Source: Pseudomonadota bacterium (GTDB lineage Bacteria > Pseudomonadota > Gammaproteobacteria > Steroidobacterales > Steroidobacteraceae). Taken from it: a DNA stretch of 10,518 bases. Below the pieces are notes generated by a model. The model did no database searches and was not told the DNA's origin. It saw only the letters and a list, made by a program, of their open reading frames with translations. How positions within the stretch are numbered: the first letter of the stretch is position 1; each line of letters starts with the position of its first letter. This document shows positions 5,636 to 10,518 of this stretch, piece by piece. The position numbers were made by a program, and so were the translations under genes. The stretch covers positions 1 through 10,518 of the forward strand of contig JAEZCN010000230.1 of the NCBI GenBank assembly GCA_023433515.1, in the 5' to 3' direction.

Positions 5636-6254
5636 CCTGGCCGAAATTCTCGCCACCCGCGGCGAGCCAGGCGGCTTCTTCCGGCGTGCTCTCGCGTTTC
5701 AATACCGCATTGCGATGCGGAAACCGCCCGAACTTCGCGATGATCTCGCGGTGCGAGCGCGCGAACTTCGCGCAGTACTCGCAATAGTCCCTGAGCTCCG
5801 GCGGCGCCTCGCGCACCAGCCGATCCATCGCGGCGACGGACGCGTCCTGCGCCTCCATCGACTCCGCGTGTTCGAGCGGTAGATAGAAGAACACGCGTTC
5901 GATCGGCTCGAGCGCCGCGTCGGCCGCGCGCTGCATCCCCTCGGCGGTCAACGCAAGGGCCTCGCGGTCGAACGCATAGGCCGCGGCCGTGCCGCGGTAG
6001 GCGCTGCGCGGCACCTGGTCGTACAGGAGGATCAGCGCGAGCCGGCGCTTCGGGCTCGATGCCCAGGAGGCGAACTCGCCACGCGCGGCGGCAGCCAGCA
6101 TGGGCTCGAGTGTCTCGCGGATCAGCGCGTCGTTGTGCGCGACGGTCTCGCGATCGCCCGTGCTGAACCAGAACGCGGAGCGTTCCGCAAGCCGTCCGGC
6201 GTCGAACGGACCCTGTCCGAACCAGAACTCGAGTACGTCGTTGGCGGTGCGCAT
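5625..6254 (-). CDS. DUF924 family protein
   Basis: This encodes 209 residues and is cytoplasmic, with no signal or membrane segment. Family hallmarks of DUF924 (PF06041) are all present: the start NDVLEFWFGQG, then FWFSTGDRETVAHNDALI, LALILLYDQVPRSAYRGTAAAYAFD, FFYLPLEHAES, and the end FGRFPHRNAVLKRESTPEE. The fold is all-alpha and TPR-like; no biochemical role is established for the family. The length is slightly above the usual 180-200. The start ATG 6254 has no good Shine-Dalgarno and lies 10 nt after a TAACAT -10-like box, so the mRNA would have only a few leader bases. The 3' end overlaps the end of the CDF gene by 11 bp with no terminator between the convergent genes. Confidence 0.93.
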   Translation of the reverse strand: MRTANDVLEFWFGQGPFDAGRLAERSAFWFSTGDRETVAHNDALIRETLEPMLAAAARGEFASWASSPKRRLALILLYDQVPRSAYRGTAAAYAFDREALALTAEGMQRAADAALEPIERVFFYLPLEHAESMEAQDASVAAMDRLVREAPPELRDYCEYCAKFARSHREIIAKFGRFPHRNAVLKRESTPEEAAWLAAGGENFGQASR

Positions 6255-6264
6255 GGTGCCGGCG

Positions 6265-6270
6265 ATGTTA
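6265..6270 (-). promoter_or_regulatory. Candidate -10 box (TAACAT) of the DUF924 gene
   Basis: The minus strand reads TAACAT 10 nt before ATG 6254, within the 77-bp gap between the divergent DUF924 gene and the giant membrane protein gene. The -35 box is unclear. The implied leader is very short. Confidence 0.3.
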
Positions 6271-6297
6271 GACCAGTAGTCCGGGGCGCGGCGTTGT

Positions 6298-6303
6298 TAA
6301 ACT
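6298..6303 (+). promoter_or_regulatory. Candidate -10 box (TAAACT) of the giant membrane protein gene
   Basis: TAAACT lies 28 bp before ATG 6332, followed by a good ribosome site (GAGGG at 6321-6325, 6-nt spacing). No convincing -35 box is seen; the gap is shared with the divergent DUF924 gene. Confidence 0.35.
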
Positions 6304-6331
6304 CGGGGTAGCGAGGGTTCGAGGGCATCCC

Positions 6332-9300
6332 ATGCGCATTTTCTTACGCGCGGCGCTGGCCGCGATGGCGATTTGCGGTTCCATCACTTCGCACGCGCAG
6401 CAGGCGGTGCCCGACTCCCTGCGCGAATGGGAAGGCTGGGTGCTGCACGGCGAGGAATTCCGGCGCTGTCCCTTCCTCGCCTCCGCGACCCCTCGGCCCG
6501 GTCCCATGGACGCAAGCGTCTTTCGGTGCACCTGGCCGGAACGCCTCTCGCTCGAGGTCGACGCGCGCGGTGGCCGCTTCTCGCAACGCTGGCAGGTGTA
6601 CGCGGAAAGCTGGGTCGAGTTGCCCGGCGACACCGAACACTGGCCGCGAGATGTGCGCGTCAATGGCCAGGTCGCGGCCGTGGTCGCGGTGGGCAACGTG
6701 CCGAAGCTGCGGCTCGCGGCCGGCACTCACGCGATCTCGGCACGGTTCGAATGGAGCGCGCGCCCCGAAGCGTTGCCGCTGCCGAGATCGACCGCGATCG
6801 TCGATCTGTCGGTCGACGGCCAGCGCGTGACGCAGCCCGAGCGCCCCGATGGTGCGGTGTGGCTCGGCAAGCGTCGCAGCGCCGAACAACCGGCGGCGAT
6901 GGAAGTGCAGGTCTATCGGCTGGTCACCGACGAGATTCCGGTCCGACTCACGACGCGCATTCGGCTCAATGTCGCCGGGGACGCGCGCGAGGAATTGCTC
7001 GCACGCGTATTGCCCGAAGGATTCACGCCCCTGACCCTCGAGGGCGCGCTGCCCGCGCGACTCGAACGCGACGGCACGTTGCGGGTGCAGGTGCGTCCCG
7101 GCAGTCACGAGATCACGCTGAATGCGCGCGGCGCGACGGTTGCGGGCGAGCTCGCGCGTCCGGCGAAATCGGAAGGCGCCTGGGCGCGCGACGAAGTCTG
7201 GAGTTTCGCGTCCAACGACTCCTCGAGAATCGCGGCCGCCGAGGGCGCCGAAGGCATCGACCCCGCGCAGGCCAACGTGCCGCCGGAGTGGCGCCAGTTC
7301 CCCGCGTTTCGCATGGGAGCGCAGGACAAGCTCAGCGTCGTCGAACGCAGCCGCGGGCTCGCGAACGCCGACGACAACCGGCTGAACCTGAATCGGCAGC
7401 TCTGGCTCGACTTCAACCACGACGGCTTCACGGCGGTCGACAACATCCGCGGAACGTTGCGGCGCGACTGGCGTCTCGACATGCAGGCGCCGTTCCGGCT
7501 CGCGAGCGCCACCGAGGGCGATCAGCAGCTGCTCGTGACCGAAGGCGCGGATGGCAGGGCCGGGCTCGAGCTGCGCCGGCCGAACCTTTATCTAACTACC
7601 GTGGCGCGCAAGACCGGAGGCGGAGGCGCGATGCCCGCGACCGGCTGGGACGGACGCTTCGAAAGCGTCCAGGGCGCCCTGCACCTGCCGCCGGGGCACC
7701 GCCTGATCGCGGCGATCGGCGCGGATTTCGCGTACGGCTCCTGGTGGGAGAACTGGGGCCTGTGGAACGTATTCGGCGTGCTGATCATCGTCGTCTTCGT
7801 GTACTGGACCGCGGGACGCGTGCCGGCGGCCGTCGCGGCGATCGCGTTGCTGCTCACCTACCAGGAAGCGCCGGCGTACATCTGGCTGTGGGGCAATCTG
7901 CTCGCGGCGCTCGCCATCGCGCGCACCGCGCCGGCGGGAAGGTTTCAGCGCATCGCGCGCGGGTACCGCACGCTGAGTTTCGTCGTGCTGGGGATCGCGT
8001 TGCTCCCGTTCCTCTGGTCGCAGGTGCGCGTGGCGTTGTATCCGCAGCTCCAGGCTTCGACATACGGAATGCCCGTCTTGGCCAACGCGCGCCACGACGA
8101 CGTGTTTGCCGATGCCGCTGTCGCCGAGGCGTCCGCGCCCGCGCCGGTAATGCCGGAGATGGAAGCGGACGCCGTCGAGGAAACGCCGTACGAGCGGGAA
8201 AGGCAGTCGGTGATGATTCCGAAGTCGACGGGGATCAACACGATGCAGGTGATCCAGCGTTATGCGGCAGGCACGGTGCTGCAGGCGGGCCCCGGCATCC
8301 CGGCGTGGCGCTTCCAGTCCTATCAGTACGGCTGGTCGGGTCCGGTCGAAGCCGCGGACACCGTGCGCTTCGTTTACATCGGGCCCGTCACGCTGTTCTT
8401 CTGGCGGCTGATCGGCGTCATCGGTCTCCTGGTGCTGTTCGTGTGGCTCGGGCTGCTGAGTTTCGGTGGCCGCGCCTGGCCGCCCGGATCGCGTGTGCCC
8501 AAGTCGTCGAGCGACCCGCGTGCGCCCGGCGTTTACACGGCGAGCATCGCCGCCGTGGTGTTGTTCGCGGGCGCGCTTGGCGCGCCGGCGCCCGCATCGG
8601 CACAGGCTCCCGCGGGTCCGCCGACCGAACTGCTCAACGAGTTGAAGGCGCGTCTCACCGCCGCGCCGCGCTGCGCGCCGAATTGCTCCGAGATCGCCGC
8701 GGCCCGTGTGGTCGTCGATGGCGACCGGCTCGAGGTCACGCTGCAGGTCAGCGCGCTCGCGACGATGGCGGTGGCGATGCCGCACGCGAGCGACCGCTGG
8801 CAACTCGACGAGGTCAGTGTCGACGGGCGCGGATCGCTGGCCATGGGACGCGAACGCGACGCGACGTTGTGGGTGCCGCTCACGCCCGGCGCGCACACCG
8901 TGCGGCTCACCGGCCGGCTCGCCGCGGCGGAATCCATTCCGCTCGCATTCCCGCAGACGCCGCGCACGATCGAGGTCAGCGCGCGCGGCTGGACCGCGAG
9001 CGGCGTCAACGAAGGACGCCTGGTCGCGGGCGCGCTCGAGCTGGTGCGCGAGCGTGGTACGCAGCGCGCCGGTGCGGCGCTCTCCGCCGGCAGCGAGTTT
9101 CCGGCGTTCGTGCGCGTCGAGCGGGTGTTCAACCTCGATCTGGACTGGACGACGGACACACACGTGTGGCGCGTCGCGCCCCAGCGCGCCGCGGTATCCG
9201 TGGAAATTCCGCTCGTCGCAGGGGAGTCGGTGCTCACGCCGGGTATCGAGGTGCGCAATGGCGCCGCGGCGCTCGTGGGTCTCGCGGCCGGGCAGGACTA

Positions 9301-10462
9301 CGCGACATGGCGTTCGGGCCTGCCGCGCTCGGAGACCATCGAGCTCACGATGCCCGATGACGCGGCCCGCGGCGAGGTCTGGAGCTTCGTGGTCAACCCG
9401 CAATGGAACGTGACGTTCGAGGGATTCCCACCGGTGCTGCCGGAGAATGTGAACGCGCCGGTATGGGTGTTCCGCTTCGCGCCGCGACCGGGTGAGAAGC
9501 TCGTCGCGCGTATCACGCGGCCGAAAGCCGCGGGCGGCACCACGCTCGCCATCGATTCGGTGTCGCTCGAGACCCGGATCGGCAAGCGCTCGTCGGACTC
9601 GAAGCTCGATTTCACTTACCGCAGCACGCAGGGCGGGCGGCACGCCATCAAGCTGCCCGAGGGCGCGCGCGTGACGGCGGTGACGTTCGACGGAGAGGCG
9701 GTGCAACTGCGGCCCGAGAAAGGCGAACTGCCGCTGGCGCTGACTCCGGGATCACACCGAGTCATGGTCGCGTGGCAGGAGTCGCGCGACGTCGGTTTGC
9801 GCACGAAGGCGGGCGGTGTCGACCTGCGCTCGGCCGCGAGCAACATCCGCCAGGAAGTGACGCTGCCCGAGTCGCGTTGGCCCCTGTTCGCGAGCGGCCC
9901 GGGCGTCGGGCCCGCGTTCCTCTATTGGGGCGAACTCGCCGTGTTCGTCGCCATCGCGTGGTTGCTCGGCCGCTGGTCGCGCTCGCCGCTGCGCTTCGCC
10001 GAGTGGCTGTTGCTCGGGCTCGGGCTGTCGACGCAGTCGTGGTGGGTGTTCTCGCTGACGGCGGCGTGGCTCATCGTCATGCGCTGGCGGGAAGGCTGGC
10101 AGTTCGCGCCGCAGATGCGAGCGTGGCGCTTCAACACGATGCAGGTGCTGCTGGCGGCGTTCACCGTCATCGCGGTCACGACGCTGGTGTTCTCCGGCAT
10201 CCGCAACGGCCTGCTGTCGGCGCCGGACATGGGTGTCGCCGGCATGAACTCGTACGGCAACACGTTCAACTGGTTCCAGGACCAGACGACGGGCGTGCTC
10301 GAAACGCCCGCCATCTACAGCGTACCGATGTGGGTCTACCGGCTGCTGTTCTTCGCCTGGGCGAGCTGGATGGCGTTCGCGCTCGTGCGCTGGCTGCGTT
10401 GGGCCTTCAACGCCTGGAAGACCGGCGGCCTGTGGAAGAGTGGGGAAAAGGTGCCGGTGTAA
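6332..10462 (+). CDS. Giant duplicated inner-membrane protein of unknown function
   Basis: This encodes 1376 residues with start ATG 6332 (GAGGG, 6 nt). I do not recognise a named family. The protein reads as two collinear halves. Half 1 has a signal peptide (1-22, cleavage after SHA), Cys46/Cys66, beta-rich modules (about 60-275), EVWSF (288-292), a further beta-rich part, four membrane helices (about 478-495, 497-510, 513-530, 547-565), a large loop (566-686) and one helix (687-710). A short basic stretch (712-733), predicted cytoplasmic, leads to half 2. Half 2 has a signal-like helix (735-757, ending PASAQ), Cys781/Cys785, beta modules, EVWSF (1015-1019), helices (about 1199-1213, 1220-1260, 1270-1290), a shorter loop and a last helix (1334-1352). 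Both halves would place their beta modules in the periplasm. Each module ends with a PGxH-type turn (G131-T-H133, P256-G-S-H259, P852-G-A-H855, P1139-G-S-H1142). Rich in Trp, Arg and Ala; no catalytic motif seen. Alternatives such as an envelope scaffold or a sensor cannot be separated. Confidence 0.85.
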   Translation: MRIFLRAALAAMAICGSITSHAQQAVPDSLREWEGWVLHGEEFRRCPFLASATPRPGPMDASVFRCTWPERLSLEVDARGGRFSQRWQVYAESWVELPGDTEHWPRDVRVNGQVAAVVAVGNVPKLRLAAGTHAISARFEWSARPEALPLPRSTAIVDLSVDGQRVTQPERPDGAVWLGKRRSAEQPAAMEVQVYRLVTDEIPVRLTTRIRLNVAGDAREELLARVLPEGFTPLTLEGALPARLERDGTLRVQVRPGSHEITLNARGATVAGELARPAKSEGAWARDEVWSFASNDSSRIAAAEGAEGIDPAQANVPPEWRQFPAFRMGAQDKLSVVERSRGLANADDNRLNLNRQLWLDFNHDGFTAVDNIRGTLRRDWRLDMQAPFRLASATEGDQQLLVTEGADGRAGLELRRPNLYLTTVARKTGGGGAMPATGWDGRFESVQGALHLPPGHRLIAAIGADFAYGSWWENWGLWNVFGVLIIVVFVYWTAGRVPAAVAAIALLLTYQEAPAYIWLWGNLLAALAIARTAPAGRFQRIARGYRTLSFVVLGIALLPFLWSQVRVALYPQLQASTYGMPVLANARHDDVFADAAVAEASAPAPVMPEMEADAVEETPYERERQSVMIPKSTGINTMQVIQRYAAGTVLQAGPGIPAWRFQSYQYGWSGPVEAADTVRFVYIGPVTLFFWRLIGVIGLLVLFVWLGLLSFGGRAWPPGSRVPKSSSDPRAPGVYTASIAAVVLFAGALGAPAPASAQAPAGPPTELLNELKARLTAAPRCAPNCSEIAAARVVVDGDRLEVTLQVSALATMAVAMPHASDRWQLDEVSVDGRGSLAMGRERDATLWVPLTPGAHTVRLTGRLAAAESIPLAFPQTPRTIEVSARGWTASGVNEGRLVAGALELVRERGTQRAGAALSAGSEFPAFVRVERVFNLDLDWTTDTHVWRVAPQRAAVSVEIPLVAGESVLTPGIEVRNGAAALVGLAAGQDYATWRSGLPRSETIELTMPDDAARGEVWSFVVNPQWNVTFEGFPPVLPENVNAPVWVFRFAPRPGEKLVARITRPKAAGGTTLAIDSVSLETRIGKRSSDSKLDFTYRSTQGGRHAIKLPEGARVTAVTFDGEAVQLRPEKGELPLALTPGSHRVMVAWQESRDVGLRTKAGGVDLRSAASNIRQEVTLPESRWPLFASGPGVGPAFLYWGELAVFVAIAWLLGRWSRSPLRFAEWLLLGLGLSTQSWWVFSLTAAWLIVMRWREGWQFAPQMRAWRFNTMQVLLAAFTVIAVTTLVFSGIRNGLLSAPDMGVAGMNSYGNTFNWFQDQTTGVLETPAIYSVPMWVYRLLFFAWASWMAFALVRWLRWAFNAWKTGGLWKSGEKVPV
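8534..8602 (+). other. Internal signal-peptide-like segment inside the giant membrane protein
   Basis: Residues 735-757 form a hydrophobic stretch (ASIAAVVLFAGALGAP) ending in APASAQAP, with an A-S-A cleavage-type motif, preceded by a basic stretch with Arg and Lys. It is the counterpart of the true N-terminal signal (cleavage SHA/QQ). It could be an ordinary membrane helix that sends the second half to the periplasm, or be cut by signal peptidase to release two proteins. Confidence 0.5.
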
Positions 10463-10518
10463 AAAGTGGGGATTGGTGAGCCGTGATCGCGAGGGAAACT
10501 AATCCCCACTTTTTACAC
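10457..10518. repeat. 62-bp palindromic element overlapping a stop codon (runs to the window edge)
   Basis: GTGTAAAAAGTGGGGATT (10457-10474) and its exact reverse complement (10501-10518) form 18-bp arms; pairing continues for 3 more bases with one G-U, giving 21-bp arms around a 20-nt centre. The TAA of the giant membrane protein gene (10460-10462) lies within the left arm. The element may extend past the window. It shares no sequence with the palindrome at 109-228, so it is a second repeat family. A stem followed by T-rich sequence (ACTTTTTAC) could also aid termination. Confidence 0.8.

Noticed and set aside
6373..9360. Second long plus-strand open frame (995 codons) within the giant gene
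   Set aside because: Arg/Ala-rich out-of-frame shadow without ribosome site or recognisable motifs.
7592..9706. Long minus-strand open frame (704 codons) opposite the giant membrane protein
   Set aside because: Extreme Arg content, no domain, and the plus frame has a signal peptide, membrane helices and internal homology.

Overview
The window is a high-GC stretch of chromosome, probably from a gammaproteobacterium of the Xanthomonadales / Nevskiales / Steroidobacteraceae type. That placement is an inference from base composition, the Gram-negative envelope genes (outer-membrane SPOR lipoprotein, bactofilin, periplasmic M16 proteases) and the palindromic intergenic repeats; there is no rRNA or other marker to fix it. 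I see no phage, IS transposase, CRISPR array, tRNA or rRNA.

Layout. Positions 1-110 hold the tail of a gene that looks like a secreted cytochrome-c-type protein. A 120-bp near-perfect palindrome (109-228) fills the whole gap between its stop codon and the stop codon of a convergent bactofilin gene (229-624, minus). Back to back with the bactofilin is a SPOR-domain lipoprotein (666-1331, plus). A 552-bp non-coding gap follows (1332-1883). It contains what looks like a complete sigma-54 control region (paired operator-like sites, an IHF-like site, an excellent -24/-12 promoter) and, about 300 bp further on, a strong intrinsic terminator. Together they delimit an orphan transcript of roughly 340 nt with no convincing protein, so a sigma-54-dependent small RNA is the best reading.

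A three-gene operon runs from 1884 to 5635: a catalytic M16 zinc protease, its catalytically dead M16 partner (ATGA overlap), and a CDF-family metal transporter (3 bp further on). The two M16 proteins most likely form a periplasmic heterodimer, and the CDF protein could affect its metal supply. A DUF924 gene (5625-6254, minus) converges on the operon with an 11-bp overlap of the 3' ends.

The largest gene (6332-10462, plus) encodes a 1376-residue inner-membrane protein of unknown function. Reading it against itself shows that it is a fused tandem duplication. Two halves, offset by about 720-735 residues, each carry a signal-peptide-like segment, a Cys pair, several beta-rich periplasmic modules, an EVWSF motif, a group of membrane helices and a last single helix. 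The second signal-peptide-like segment sits in mid-protein and ends in a plausible signal peptidase site. The window ends in a second, unrelated perfect palindrome that begins inside this gene's stop codon.

The points most worth attention are the sigma-54 orphan transcript, the duplicated giant membrane protein, and the two palindromic elements that sit exactly on stop codons.
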